64,000 bases of DNA from Bacillota bacterium (GTDB lineage Bacteria; Bacillota; Clostridia; Christensenellales; SZUA-584): the NCBI GenBank assembly GCA_023461435.1, contig JAEYLC010000007.1:1-64000 (forward strand). Reading direction: 5' to 3'. Of this stretch, positions 43,003-51,126 are shown in pieces. The notes below the pieces were generated by a model that did not search any database, had not been told where the DNA came from, and saw only the letters and a program-made list of their open reading frames with translations. How positions within the stretch are numbered: the stretch's first letter is position 1; each line of letters begins with the position of its first letter. Position numbers and translations under genes: made by a program.

Positions 43003-43662
43003 ATGAGCCAAACAAAACAATTTGAATGTCCGGAGTGTCAGACGCCCGGACAGCATGCGATGGAAAAACGCGTCTGCATCACGAAATGTCCGGAGCTAAA
43101 AGAGGATATATTAAGCGGCTCGTATTTTGAGTGGTCTTGCCCGGGATGCCACCGGCATTTTTTCGTGGACGACGTCTTTTTATACAGCGACGATACGCAC
43201 AAATTCATGGTCTATCTCGTTCCGGGGTATGATGAAGACACGCTGCCTGTCCCCACGCTGATCAAAACGGATGCGGATTACGATACGGCGCACAGCGTCC
43301 TGCGCGTGGCCGCCTCTTTTGTGGATTTTACCGAAAAAGTCAGGATCCTCGAAGCGGGGCTCGATGACCGCGTGATCGAAGCTGTCAAGGCGATTTACGC
43401 ATCCGTGCACAAAGACACATGGGTCGAGGATGTGTATAACATTCTGTTCGAGGGCATCGGCGACGGCGGCGAGCTCAACTTCGATGTATTCCTCGAAAAG
43501 GACGATTTTTCATTCGGCGTGCCGCGTGACATCTATGAGAAAACGCTTTCCGACTTTTCGTTTCTGCGCGATCAAAAGGAAGGCGAAGCGTTTTTGCTGA
43601 TCGACCAGAACTGGCTCAACAAGAGGCTGAGCGGCGCTTCCGTAAATACGGAAACGGAATAG
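43003..43662 (+). CDS. CpXC domain protein
   Basis: A 219-residue cytosolic protein with an N-terminal CpXC-type zinc-binding region: FECPECQTPGQHA, then TKCPELKEDILSG and WSCPGCHRHFFVDDVFLYSD. The first CPEC and later CPGC pairs would hold one metal ion. The C-terminal half (about residues 90-210) is alpha/beta and not assignable (VRILEAGLDDRVIEAVKAIY). CpXC proteins are common in Bacillota and uncharacterised. AAGGAAG spaces better to ATG 43003 than to the ATG three bases earlier. It stands alone between the CapA-like gene and tRNA-Pro. Confidence 0.8.
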   Translation: MSQTKQFECPECQTPGQHAMEKRVCITKCPELKEDILSGSYFEWSCPGCHRHFFVDDVFLYSDDTHKFMVYLVPGYDEDTLPVPTLIKTDADYDTAHSVLRVAASFVDFTEKVRILEAGLDDRVIEAVKAIYASVHKDTWVEDVYNILFEGIGDGGELNFDVFLEKDDFSFGVPRDIYEKTLSDFSFLRDQKEGEAFLLIDQNWLNKRLSGASVNTETE

Positions 43663-43674
43663 CTATATTTTTAA

Positions 43675-43703
43675 TTGACAGCTTAGTGTTTCGTTGTTAG
43701 AAT
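43675..43703 (+). promoter_or_regulatory. Sigma-A promoter for tRNA-Pro
   Basis: TTGACA (43675-43680) and TAGAAT (43698-43703) are spaced 17 bases apart, 12 bases before the mature 5' end of the tRNA. Confidence 0.8.
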
Positions 43704-43715
43704 AATATTCGTCGT

Positions 43716-43792
43716 CTGGGTGTGGCGCAGCTTGGTAGCGCGCTTGAATGGGGTTCAAGAGGCCGGAAGTTCGAATCTTCTCACCCAGACCA
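43716..43792 (+). tRNA. tRNA-Pro, anticodon GGG
   Basis: A 77-base cloverleaf including an encoded CCA. The acceptor stem CTGGGTG pairs with CACCCAG, followed by discriminator A and CCA (43790-43792). The D arm contains AGCTTGGTAGC. The anticodon stem CTTGA/TCAAG encloses the loop ATGGGGT, giving anticodon GGG, which reads CCC and CCU proline codons. The T arm contains GTTCGAATC. It has its own promoter and terminator and no tRNA neighbours. Confidence 0.95.
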
Positions 43793-43833
43793 TAAAACAA
43801 AAGGGTATGTGTATACATGCTCTTTTGTTTTAT
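43792..43833 (+). terminator. Terminator hairpin after tRNA-Pro
   Basis: ATAAAACAAAAG (43792-43803) pairs with CTTTTGTTTTAT (43822-43833), and the inner bases GTATGT/ACATGC extend the stem. The T-rich 3' arm fits factor-independent termination. Confidence 0.78.
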
Positions 43834-43857
43834 ATTCGGATATGATTTTGATTTCGA

Positions 43858-43930
43858 CCTCTTGAACCCGCAGAGTGAGAAAGCGCGGAGCGTGAAGAAA
43901 ACGTGCCAGTGGCACGTTTTTAGCGGAGCG
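43858..43930. repeat. Palindromic element beside tRNA-Pro with inverted anticodon-arm copy
   Basis: CCTCTTGAACCC (43858-43869) is the exact reverse complement of tRNA-Pro bases 43751-43762. Further right, AAAACGTGCC, AGT, GGCACGTTTT (43898-43920) is a perfect hairpin. The direct repeat GCGGAGCG flanks it at 43885-43892 and 43923-43930. No coding function is likely. It may be a repeat unit inserted near the tRNA. Confidence 0.5.
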
Positions 43931-44014
43931 GCGGCGGCAAAACCACAAATAACCCTTCACGTTTGGCATAATGGCATTGGAGGTAAGCTTGCTGCGCCGC
44001 GGCGAAAAAGAAAG

Positions 44015-44038
44015 ACGGCACAGCTTACTGCCGTGCCG
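44015..44038 (-). terminator. Terminator after the PutP-type symporter gene
   Basis: On the reverse strand CGGCAC and GTGCCG (extended with a mismatch) pair around an 11-base interior and are followed by TCTTTCTTTTT. It lies about 28 bases past the symporter stop codon. Confidence 0.7.
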
Positions 44039-44065
44039 CCGATGTTTGTCCAATGGGTAGGGGGG

Positions 44066-45622
44066 CTATATGCCCACCTTGACTTCTTCGAACTCTCTCT
44101 GTATTTCTTCGGAGGGCTTTTTGGTCAGAAGCGAAACCACGACGATACAGATGCAGGAGAACACAAAGGCGGGGAACAGGCAGTAGATACCGAAAACGCC
44201 GCCGAGCGGATTGAGCAGCAGTTTCCAGACAAAAACCATGCCGCCGCCGCCGATCATACCCGCAATGGCGCCCGCGTGGTTGATGCGCTTCCAGAACAGG
44301 CAGAACAGCATCAGCGGGCCGAAAGTGGCACCGAAGCCTGCCCATGCGAAGGACACCAGTGTAAATATGACGCTGTGCTCGTCCAGCGCGATGACGATGG
44401 CGATGAGCGCGATAGCGATAAGCGTGATACGCGAGACAAGCATTACCTTTTTCTCCGAAGCTTTTTTATGGAACAAGCCCTGATAAATGTTCTTGGCAAA
44501 GGCTGAAGCCGCGATCAGCATATAAGAGTCCGACGAGCTGATGGTGGCGGCGAGTATACCCGCCATGGTGAAGCCGGCCAAAAGCGCAGGGAGCAGATTG
44601 GTGGACATCAGTATAAACACGCTTTCCGCCTGGCTGGCGGTGGTCAGTGCAGCGGGGAAAAGCATGCGCCCAATCAGCCCGATAAAAACAGCGGCAAACA
44701 ACGAGATCACGCACCATACCGTGGCGATGCGGCGCGATTTTGTCAGCTCCTTTTCTTTGCGGATCGCCATAAAACGCAGGAGCACCTGCGGCATGCCAAA
44801 GTAACCAAGGCCCCATGACAACGTGGAAATGATGGTCAGCAAGCCGTAAGGCGCCGCATCGCCGAAAACAGGCGCGCCGCTTGAAACCTGCTGAACACCG
44901 TCCACCACAGTGGGCGTGGCGATGCCGAACATGTCGAAGAACCCGGGCATGTTCTGGGCGTTGCTGATCACGGCACTGACGCCGCCCGCGGCATTGGTGC
45001 CCAGCACGAGTATGAGCACAAGCGCGCAGATCATGATGATCGCCTGCATAAAATCGGATGCGCTCTCGGCAAGAAAGCCGCCGACGACGGTATAGATGAG
45101 GACGAAGAGTGCCCCCACGATCATCATGGAGATGTAGGGAGCGCCGAAGAGCGTGGAAAACAGTTTGCCGCAGGTCACGAGGCAGCTGGCAGCGTACACA
45201 CAGAAGAAGACCAATATGAAAATAGCGCATATGGTCATGATAATTTTTTTCTTTTCTTTGAAACGGTTTGAGAAAAAGTCCGGAATGGTAATGGCGTTGC
45301 CGCTCTTTACGCTGTAGCGGCGAAGCCTTTTGGCTACGATCAGCCAGTTGATATACGTGCCGATCGCGAGGCCGATCGCTGTCCACATCGCATCAGCCAG
45401 ACCGCACCAGTAGGCCACACCGGGCAGGCCCATCAGCAGCCAGCCGCTCATATCCGATGCTTCCGCGCTCATGGCCGCGACCCATGGGCCGAGCGAGCGT
45501 CCGCCTAAGAAGAAGGCTTCGGAGTTTTTGTTGGCGCGCTTTGCGAAGAACAGACCGATCGCGATGACGGTGGCCATGTAGATACACATGGCGATAAGAA
45601 TTTGTATTGTGTTGGAATCCAA
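44066..45622 (-). CDS. putP: Sodium:proline symporter family protein
   Basis: A 518-residue sodium:solute symporter with about 13 membrane segments. PutP landmarks are SLGPWVAAMSAEASDMSGWLLMGLPG near the N-terminus, NAITIPDFFSNRFKEK, and the SSSDSYMLIAASAFAKNIYQ block near residues 355-375, with the sodium-site serines. The C-terminal tail is cytosolic (EEIQREFEEVKVGI). It starts at ATG 45622 with AGGAGGAAATAC upstream. It imports proline or a related solute with sodium. It is next to tRNA-Pro by chance as far as I can tell. The symbol reflects family level; other solutes are possible. Confidence 0.88.
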   Translation of the reverse strand: MDSNTIQILIAMCIYMATVIAIGLFFAKRANKNSEAFFLGGRSLGPWVAAMSAEASDMSGWLLMGLPGVAYWCGLADAMWTAIGLAIGTYINWLIVAKRLRRYSVKSGNAITIPDFFSNRFKEKKKIIMTICAIFILVFFCVYAASCLVTCGKLFSTLFGAPYISMMIVGALFVLIYTVVGGFLAESASDFMQAIIMICALVLILVLGTNAAGGVSAVISNAQNMPGFFDMFGIATPTVVDGVQQVSSGAPVFGDAAPYGLLTIISTLSWGLGYFGMPQVLLRFMAIRKEKELTKSRRIATVWCVISLFAAVFIGLIGRMLFPAALTTASQAESVFILMSTNLLPALLAGFTMAGILAATISSSDSYMLIAASAFAKNIYQGLFHKKASEKKVMLVSRITLIAIALIAIVIALDEHSVIFTLVSFAWAGFGATFGPLMLFCLFWKRINHAGAIAGMIGGGGMVFVWKLLLNPLGGVFGIYCLFPAFVFSCICIVVVSLLTKKPSEEIQREFEEVKVGI

Positions 45623-45705
45623 AATGTATTTCCTCCTATCATGTATTATTCGGGCGTGACATGAAAAAAGTCATGCGGTGCATGAACATTAAATACTTCA
45701 CAGAA

Positions 45706-45734
45706 AGTTTACAATATCGGTCATCATATTGCAA
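45706..45734 (-). promoter_or_regulatory. Promoter for the PutP-type gene
   Basis: On the reverse strand TTGCAA (45729-45734) and TAAACT (45706-45711) are separated by 17 bases. A small hairpin, GCATGAC/CATGTCA-like, lies in the 85-base leader. Confidence 0.6.
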
Positions 45735-45831
45735 TAATCATATGCAGGAAATCATTCACAAATGAATAAAATGCGCCGTGGTCAGACGGGATTGTCATTT
45801 GCGGCTTGCGCGCCCGACAAGTCTTACGATA

Positions 45832-46215
45832 TCACTTCTGTATGATTTGAATCAGGTTGCCGCATGCATCATCGAAAACAGCGATTGTAACTTCGCCCGC
45901 TTGAGTTGGCTCCACCGTAAACTTCACGCCTTTTTCCGTTAACCTTTCATACTCTTTGCGAATGTCTGCAACGCCGAACATTGTTGCCGGTATGCCGTCG
46001 GCAAATATCCTCTTTTGATATTCTTTTGCGGCGGGATGCTCATTCGGTTCAAGCAGCAGCTCAATACCGTCCTGATCTTCGGGAGAGACCACGGTGATCC
46101 ACCTGAACTCTCCGGCAGGGACATCCTCCTTTTTTTCAAACCCCAGCTTTTCCGTATAAAACTCGAGCGCCTTTTGCTGATCATTTACGAATATACTCGT
46201 CACAATAATTTTCAT
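45832..46215 (-). CDS. VOC family (glyoxalase-like) protein
   Basis: A 127-residue single-copy vicinal oxygen chelate protein: IIVTSIFVNDQQKALEFYTEKLGFEKKEDVP at the start, FRWITVVSPEDQDGIELLLEP in the middle, and the C-terminal TIAVFDDACGNLIQIIQ. The metal or ligand site is formed by two such modules, probably in a dimer. GGAG lies nine bases before ATG 46215, which is preferred over the ATG at 46230. It follows the ArsR gene on the same strand and is likely its regulatory target. The compound it handles is unknown; antibiotic or aldehyde detoxification is common in this family. Confidence 0.85.
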   Translation of the reverse strand: MKIIVTSIFVNDQQKALEFYTEKLGFEKKEDVPAGEFRWITVVSPEDQDGIELLLEPNEHPAAKEYQKRIFADGIPATMFGVADIRKEYERLTEKGVKFTVEPTQAGEVTIAVFDDACGNLIQIIQK

Positions 46216-46303
46216 GCTGTTTTTCTCCATTGATGTTTATTAACTCTGCAGCAATCGGGCTGCAGGCGTGTCACTCATTATTCTGCTTCCATTTCAAAAT
46301 GGA

Positions 46304-46582
46304 TTACTTTATCCATCTTTCCAGCAAATTCTTCAGCGGCTGGCTATGATACACGATCACCCTGTATTTTCCGTTCCGTTTCGTGGCTGCCAGCCCTGCC
46401 TCCTCCAACACGGAAAGATGCTTGGCGATCGCCTGCCGCGAAATGGAAAGCCCGTGCTTCATTATGAGGCGCACCGTCAGCTCATACAGCGTCATTTCGT
46501 TGCGCTCGGACAGCTCGTCTATCATCAGCCGTCGGGTTGCGTCGCTGAGCGCTTTGAATACAGCGTCTTCGTCTTTGTTCAT
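46304..46582 (-). CDS. ArsR family transcriptional repressor
   Basis: A 92-residue winged-helix regulator: DAVFKALSDATRRLMIDELSERNEMTLYELTVRLI...SISRQAIAKHLSVLEEAGLAATKRNGKYRVIVYHSQPLKNLLERWI. The metal-binding ELCVCDL motif of classical ArsR is absent, so it belongs to the non-metal subgroup often paired with VOC or SRPBCC genes. It is 88 bases upstream of the VOC gene on the same strand. Its promoter contains two AAGCAAYC-type inverted repeats spaced 29 bases apart, consistent with autoregulation. Confidence 0.92.
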   Translation of the reverse strand: MNKDEDAVFKALSDATRRLMIDELSERNEMTLYELTVRLIMKHGLSISRQAIAKHLSVLEEAGLAATKRNGKYRVIVYHSQPLKNLLERWIK

Positions 46583-46588
46583 AAATCA

Positions 46589-46641
46589 ATTATAAGCAAC
46601 CATAAGGTTGCTTGTCAAGCATAAGCAATCACAAGGTTGCA
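46589..46641 (-). promoter_or_regulatory. Promoter with two tandem operators for the ArsR-VOC operon
   Basis: On the reverse strand TTGACA (46613-46618) and TATAAT (46589-46594) are separated by 18 bases. Operator 1, AAGCAACC, ATAA, GGTTGCTT (46594-46613), is a perfect inverted repeat filling the spacer. Operator 2, AAGCAATC, ACAA, GGTTGCAT (46623-46642), is an imperfect copy upstream of -35 with 29-base periodicity. Confidence 0.82.
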
Positions 46642-46672
46642 TGATAAGCAGAAGCTTTTCAGCTGACTGATG

Positions 46673-46701
46673 CAAAAATGGAAGCGATGGTCGCTTCCAT
46701 T
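46673..46701 (-). terminator. Terminator after kdgK
   Basis: On the reverse strand AATGGAAGCGA and TCGCTTCCATT form a perfect 11-base stem with a three-base loop, followed by TTTGC. It lies about 115 bases past the kdgK stop codon and ends the eda-kdgK transcript. Confidence 0.7.
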
Positions 46702-46814
46702 CGTGCCGATACTGCGATGAATAAGGAACATCACGCCCCGTCCACATGCATCGGCTAAAATATGTTGACAAACAGCGGTTATGCACTGGTGTTTCTTTCA
46801 GAGCAACGCAGACG

Positions 46815-47843
46815 TTATCTTTGCACCCGTCCCGATCCGTCGCCCGACATCAGCTTTTCCACCTCACCGACGGATACCCGGTTGAAGTCACCGGAAATTG
46901 AGTGCTTCAGGCAGCTTGCCGCTGCGGCAAACTCCAGCGCCTGCTGCCTGCTGCCGTAAGTAGTCCAGCCGTAAATCAGCCCCGCCGCAAACGAATCGCC
47001 GCCGCCCACACGGTCCACAATATCATTGATGGCATACTTGCGGCTCAAATAAAACGATTCGCGGTCGTTAAGGCACGCCGACCATCCGTTGATATCCGCG
47101 CTCACACTCTCTCGCAGCGTGATCGCAACGGCTGCGAGATTCGGGTAGTCATCGAGCACCTTGCCGCTGAGCAACCGATAAGCCTTGACATCGAGCTCAC
47201 CCTTCTCCACCTTGATATCCGCGCTGATGCCGAGGGCCTTCTGACAGTCCTCCTCATTCGCGATGACGATATCACAACAACGAACGATCTCCGGCATGAC
47301 ATCGGACGCCTTTTCTCCGTATTTCCACAGATTCTTTCTGAAGTTAAGATCGCAGGACACCGTGAGGCCCATTTCCCGCGCTTTTTTAACGGCCTGAAGC
47401 GACAGGTCCCTGGCATTTGACGATATCGCGGGCGTGATGCCTGTGATGTGAAACCACTCGGCATTTCCGAAAACGGCTTCCCAATCAAACGCATCGGCAG
47501 CCGCCAATGCCAAAGCGGAACCGTCCCTGTCGTATACCACGCGCGACGGGCGCTGCGCCGCGCCGCACTCGAGATAGTATATGCCCATTCTTCCGGCATT
47601 TCTGGAAATAAAGCCGGTCTGCACATTCCAGCGCCGCAGCTCCGCCACACAGCTGTCGCCAACCGCGTTGTCCGGCAAAGCGGTTACAAAGGCCGCGTCC
47701 ATACCGAAATTCGCAAGCGACACGGCCACGTTGGCCTCGCCGCCGCCAAATGTGGCTTCAAAGGCGGGAGATTGAAAAAACCTTTCATGCCCCGGGGCTT
47801 TGAGCCTCAGCATGATCTCTCCAAAAGTGATTATTTTTTTCAT
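46815..47843 (-). CDS. kdgK: 2-dehydro-3-deoxygluconokinase (PfkB family sugar kinase)
   Basis: A 342-residue PfkB kinase. The N-terminus ITFGEIMLRLKAPGHERFFQSPAFEATFGGGEANVAVSLANFG is characteristic of KDG kinases. The C-terminal ATP/anion-hole motif is DRVGGGDSFAAGLIYGW with the catalytic aspartate. It phosphorylates 2-keto-3-deoxygluconate to KDPG, which the aldolase encoded just upstream then splits. It starts 14 bases after the eda stop on the same strand. The substrate assignment rests on sequence pattern and on that neighbour. Confidence 0.9.
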   Translation of the reverse strand: MKKIITFGEIMLRLKAPGHERFFQSPAFEATFGGGEANVAVSLANFGMDAAFVTALPDNAVGDSCVAELRRWNVQTGFISRNAGRMGIYYLECGAAQRPSRVVYDRDGSALALAAADAFDWEAVFGNAEWFHITGITPAISSNARDLSLQAVKKAREMGLTVSCDLNFRKNLWKYGEKASDVMPEIVRCCDIVIANEEDCQKALGISADIKVEKGELDVKAYRLLSGKVLDDYPNLAAVAITLRESVSADINGWSACLNDRESFYLSRKYAINDIVDRVGGGDSFAAGLIYGWTTYGSRQQALEFAAAASCLKHSISGDFNRVSVGEVEKLMSGDGSGRVQR

Positions 47844-47857
47844 CGCGCTCTCTCTTT

Positions 47858-48817
47858 CTATTTTTGCAGCAGATGCAGGGCAAACCCGCCGATCTCATCT
47901 TTAAGGTAAACGAGCGTGGTTCTGCCTTTTTCACTCTTTTGGCTCGTCCAATCCGGTGAAAATCCTCTCTTCTGCAAGTAGTAAACGGCCCTGTCCACAT
48001 GGTTTGTTTTAATGGCGATGTGCCCCATCGCGCCGCGGCCTCTGCTTTTGTTGATCTCCACGATGCCGCCTGTGAAATACGATGTGCTGCCCTCTTTGAG
48101 CGCGAGACCGAAGCCGCCGCAAAATCTGTCTGCCGCCGCTTTGGCTTCGGCATCGCTGTCAAGGTTCATACCCACATGCCCAAGCTCAAAGCCAAGCAGC
48201 GTGCTCACCGCGTTTTTCGCAGTGATGGTTATGGCATCAAAATTACCGGCCTTCACCTGCGCGGTATCGAACAGCCATCCGCCGCCGATGGCGTGAACGC
48301 ACGACAGACCGGCGTACTCCGCGAGATTGTTCTCACCAATGCCGCCCGTCGGGATAAAGCGTATTGAACGAAACGGCGCATAAAGAGCCTGGCATCCCTT
48401 TGCACCGCCGTAAATGTTCGCGGGGAAAAATTTGACGACATTTAAGCCGTATGACATCGCGAGACCGATTTCCGAAGGCGTCACGCACCCGGGTGTGATC
48501 GCAATGCTGTTTTTCAGGCACCATTCCACGAGCTTTGCATCAAACCCCGGCGCCACGATATATTGCGCGCCCGCGTCCACCGCCTTTTCCGCGCTGTCCA
48601 CCGATAGCACAGTCCCGGCGCCCACCAGCATATCCGGATATGCCTTGCGTATTCTGCGGATGGCCGGCAGCCCCTGAGGCGTTCTCAGCGTGATTTCGGC
48701 TGTATCGATGCCGCCGTTCAGCAGCGCCTCTGCGGCGGGTATCGCTGAGTCTTCATCCTCTATGACCGCGACCGGTATTAAACCGATAAGCCCCAGCCGG
48801 TTAAGAATATCCTCCAT
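47858..48817 (-). CDS. eda: KDPG/KHG aldolase with fused C-terminal VOC domain
   Basis: A 319-residue fusion. Residues 1-205 are a class I KDPG aldolase cleaving 2-keto-3-deoxy-6-phosphogluconate to pyruvate and glyceraldehyde 3-phosphate: E41 in AEITLRTP, the VGAGTVLS segment, ITPGCVTPSEI, and the Schiff-base lysine K129 in NVVKFFPA, then PTGGIGENN. Residues about 215-319 form a vicinal oxygen chelate domain (LGHVGMNLDSDAEAKAAADRF...GHIAIKTNHVDRAVYYLQKRGF). Ordinary Eda is about 210 residues. AAGGAGAAACG precedes ATG 48817. The VOC part may sense or process a related metabolite, which is inference. Confidence 0.92.
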   Translation of the reverse strand: MEDILNRLGLIGLIPVAVIEDEDSAIPAAEALLNGGIDTAEITLRTPQGLPAIRRIRKAYPDMLVGAGTVLSVDSAEKAVDAGAQYIVAPGFDAKLVEWCLKNSIAITPGCVTPSEIGLAMSYGLNVVKFFPANIYGGAKGCQALYAPFRSIRFIPTGGIGENNLAEYAGLSCVHAIGGGWLFDTAQVKAGNFDAITITAKNAVSTLLGFELGHVGMNLDSDAEAKAAADRFCGGFGLALKEGSTSYFTGGIVEINKSRGRGAMGHIAIKTNHVDRAVYYLQKRGFSPDWTSQKSEKGRTTLVYLKDEIGGFALHLLQK

Positions 48818-49000
48818 ACGTTTCTCCTTTTTTATGTGATTTAACTGCAGGAAAATAACGCATGATTAAAACATACGGTCAAACTTAAAAGCTTTTTGAT
48901 ACCACAAGAACGTCATGCTCGCCGCATCATATCACTTTCATACAACAATGTCGGTATTTGGGCACTCTAAGAAAGAAGATGAATGAGATGAGGTCGTTAT

Positions 49001-49417
49001 CTATTCGCTTTGGGCTTTCGCTTTACCCGCTTCCGGATTATCTCTGGTCTGAAGCTTTTCGAAATAGTATGACATATTTTCCTTGCCCCATCGCCACATA
49101 TCGTTGACGATCGGCAGTATTGTTTTTCCGAGATCCGTCAGATAATACTCCACCTTGGGCGGCACCACGGGGTAGATATGTCGGCATATAATACCGTCCT
49201 GCTCAAGCTCCCGCAGCTGCTTTGTTAATATACGGTTACTGATCTCCTTAAATAGTCTGAATAATTCGCCATACCGATGCGGACCTTCGTTACCCAAATG
49301 CCAGATGATAACAACCTTGTACTTGCCGCTGATGATCGACATTGTTAATTCTTTTTCGCAGTTAAACTCGTTATTCCTTAAACGACGTTCAATTTCTGCT
49401 CTTAATTGAATAGGCAA
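49001..49417 (-). CDS. HxlR family transcriptional regulator
   Basis: A 138-residue winged-helix regulator of the HxlR/MarR-like group: CEKELTMSIISGKYKVVIIWHLGNEGPHRYGELFRLFKEISNRILTKQLRELEQDGIICRHIYPVVPPKVEYYLTDLGKTILPIVNDMWRWG. One cysteine (residue 20) near the start of the domain is at the place where redox or aldehyde sensing occurs in some members. GGAGAGGATC precedes ATG 49417. It has its own promoter and follows the aldehyde dehydrogenase gene, which it may control. An aldehyde effector is a guess. Confidence 0.92.
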   Translation of the reverse strand: MPIQLRAEIERRLRNNEFNCEKELTMSIISGKYKVVIIWHLGNEGPHRYGELFRLFKEISNRILTKQLRELEQDGIICRHIYPVVPPKVEYYLTDLGKTILPIVNDMWRWGKENMSYYFEKLQTRDNPEAGKAKAQSE

Positions 49418-49441
49418 AAGATCCTCTCCTTATCAAGTATT

Positions 49442-49491
49442 TTGGCACTCCCGACCATGATTATTATAGTAGATTCATGCCAATTATACAA
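49442..49491 (-). promoter_or_regulatory. Promoter with possible operator for the HxlR gene
   Basis: On the reverse strand TTGTAT (49486-49491) and TATAAT (49463-49468) are spaced 17 bases apart. TTGGCA (49442-49447) and TGCCAA (49478-49483) flank the -10 region as inverted half-sites. Confidence 0.65.
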
Positions 49492-49529
49492 GGAAAGATA
49501 TCTGTGAATCACCTTTTCACTGAGCAGGC

Positions 49530-50966
49530 CTACTTCAAAACTGATTTTAATATATATGCCTTGGGCTGTGTCATTTCCTCAAGCGTATAGGAAACGCCCT
49601 CGCGGCCAAGGCCCGTCATTTTTCGCCCTCCGTGCGGCTGATCGATATTTCGGTAATTTCCCGAGCCGTTGATAATGACGCTCCCGCATTCCATTTTGGA
49701 TGCGACACGAAAGGCCTTCTTCATGTCCTTCGTCATGATGCCCGCGTTAAGCCCAAACGGCGTGTTGTTCGCGATGCTGATTGCCTCCTCCTCCGTATCA
49801 AAGCCTATGATCGGAAACACCGGCCCGAATACCTCCATATCCTTGCATATGCTCATGTCGGTTGTAATGTCGAGCAATACCGCGGGCTCAAAATAGGTGG
49901 GCTGGCTCAGCGTGCCGCCAAACACACATTTTGCTCCCTGCTTTATCGTTTGCTCAACCTGCTTTTGCACCTCAAGCGCCGCTTTCGGGCTGATCAATGC
50001 GCCCAGCTCCGTCTGCTCATCGAGCGGGCTTCCTCTTTTCACGCTTTTGAGCCTTTCTATGAGCTTCCCGACAAAAATATCCTTAATGCTGTTCTGCACC
50101 AAAAAGCGTTTGGGCGCACAGCATGTCTGGCCCGCATTCTGGATGCGTCCCGACGCGCATTCATTAACCGCCAGCTCCATATCGGCATCATCAAACACGA
50201 TAAACGGATCGTTTCCGCCAAGCTCAAGAAAAAGATGCTTGAGCGTTCTCGATGCGTTCTGCGCGATCTGCTGCCCCACCTCGGTGCTGCCCGTAAAGCT
50301 CACCGCATCAATATCGGAACTTTCCACCAGCATGCTGCCCACCAGCGACCCCCGGCCGGTGACGATCTGCAGCGCGCTTCCGGGCACGCCCGCTTCCAGC
50401 ATAAGCTCTGTGATGCGGATAAGTGTCAGCGGGTTTTCCGACGCGGGCTTTAATATCACGCTGTTGCCCACGCTCAGCGCGGATGCCACCTTATGCATGC
50501 TGAGCTCCACCGGGTAGTTAAACGGAGCGATACACGCAATCACGCCCAGCGGCTCCCGGCGCGTAAAGATGATGTCCTTATCGCAGCTCGGCTGCGCGTC
50601 CGTCATCGTTTTGCCGTAAAAATGCTTGGCCTTTTCCACATAGCCGCGCAATATCTGAACCGCGCAATCCACCTCTCCCCTTGCCTCACGGATGATTTTG
50701 CCCATCTCAGTACTCAGCAGCACCGCAAGCTCCTCAGCATGCGCTTCCAGCACATCTGCGCATTTGAGCAATATACGGGCTCTTGCATGTGTGGGCATGG
50801 CGGACCAGAGTTTACTGCCCTGCTTAGCGATATTGATTGCCTCATTGACGTCTTCTTCCGTCGCGCTCGGAACCTCATCGATCAGCTCCTGTGTGGCAGA
50901 GTTATATATTGCGATCGTTTTGTGATCGCTTGAATCCTTGGCTTTTCCTCCAATGAACATCTTCAT
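49530..50966 (-). CDS. NAD(P)-dependent aldehyde dehydrogenase
   Basis: A 478-residue aldehyde dehydrogenase. Family blocks are PFNYPVELSMHKVASALSVGNSVILKPA, SFTGSTEVGQQIA, the glutamate base in LELGGNDPFIV, and the nucleophilic cysteine in NAGQTCCAPKRFLV, then EVFGPVFPIIGFDTEEEAI and NTPFGLNAGI. It most resembles the lactaldehyde/succinate-semialdehyde dehydrogenase group, so the aldehyde is not fixed. ATG 50966 is preferred; the upstream codons to 51002 overlap an AT-rich promoter-like stretch. It lies downstream of an Rbs-type sugar importer, separated by a hairpin, and upstream of HxlR, suggesting oxidation of a sugar-derived aldehyde. Confidence 0.9.
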   Translation of the reverse strand: MKMFIGGKAKDSSDHKTIAIYNSATQELIDEVPSATEEDVNEAINIAKQGSKLWSAMPTHARARILLKCADVLEAHAEELAVLLSTEMGKIIREARGEVDCAVQILRGYVEKAKHFYGKTMTDAQPSCDKDIIFTRREPLGVIACIAPFNYPVELSMHKVASALSVGNSVILKPASENPLTLIRITELMLEAGVPGSALQIVTGRGSLVGSMLVESSDIDAVSFTGSTEVGQQIAQNASRTLKHLFLELGGNDPFIVFDDADMELAVNECASGRIQNAGQTCCAPKRFLVQNSIKDIFVGKLIERLKSVKRGSPLDEQTELGALISPKAALEVQKQVEQTIKQGAKCVFGGTLSQPTYFEPAVLLDITTDMSICKDMEVFGPVFPIIGFDTEEEAISIANNTPFGLNAGIMTKDMKKAFRVASKMECGSVIINGSGNYRNIDQPHGGRKMTGLGREGVSYTLEEMTQPKAYILKSVLK

Positions 50967-51089
50967 ATCCTGCACGTCCTTATATTTTATAGTACTAAAC
51001 AAAGCCTATGCGGTCTCGCCTTTCGAAGGGCTTGCAATAGGGTTCACGGCATAGTATAATTTTTTTCAGAAATATCAGCTAAGGTTGTA

Positions 51090-51126
51090 CTGGCTATAGG
51101 GAACGGCCTAACGTCCCTATAGCCAG
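51090..51126 (-). terminator. Strong hairpin between rbsB-like and aldehyde dehydrogenase genes
   Basis: CTGGCTATAGGGA (51090-51102) and TCCCTATAGCCAG (51114-51126) form a perfect 13-base stem around an 11-base loop. No T-run follows on the reverse strand, so it may be an mRNA-stabilising or partial-termination structure after the binding-protein gene. Confidence 0.6.

Noticed and set aside
43817..44506. Forward open frame of 229 codons running through the palindromic element and the end of putP
   Set aside because: It reads through the repeat element and then antisense to the symporter gene; no ribosome site or family pattern.
43716..45622. Functional link between tRNA-Pro and the PutP-type symporter
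   Set aside because: They are on opposite strands with separate promoters and terminators; adjacency looks coincidental.
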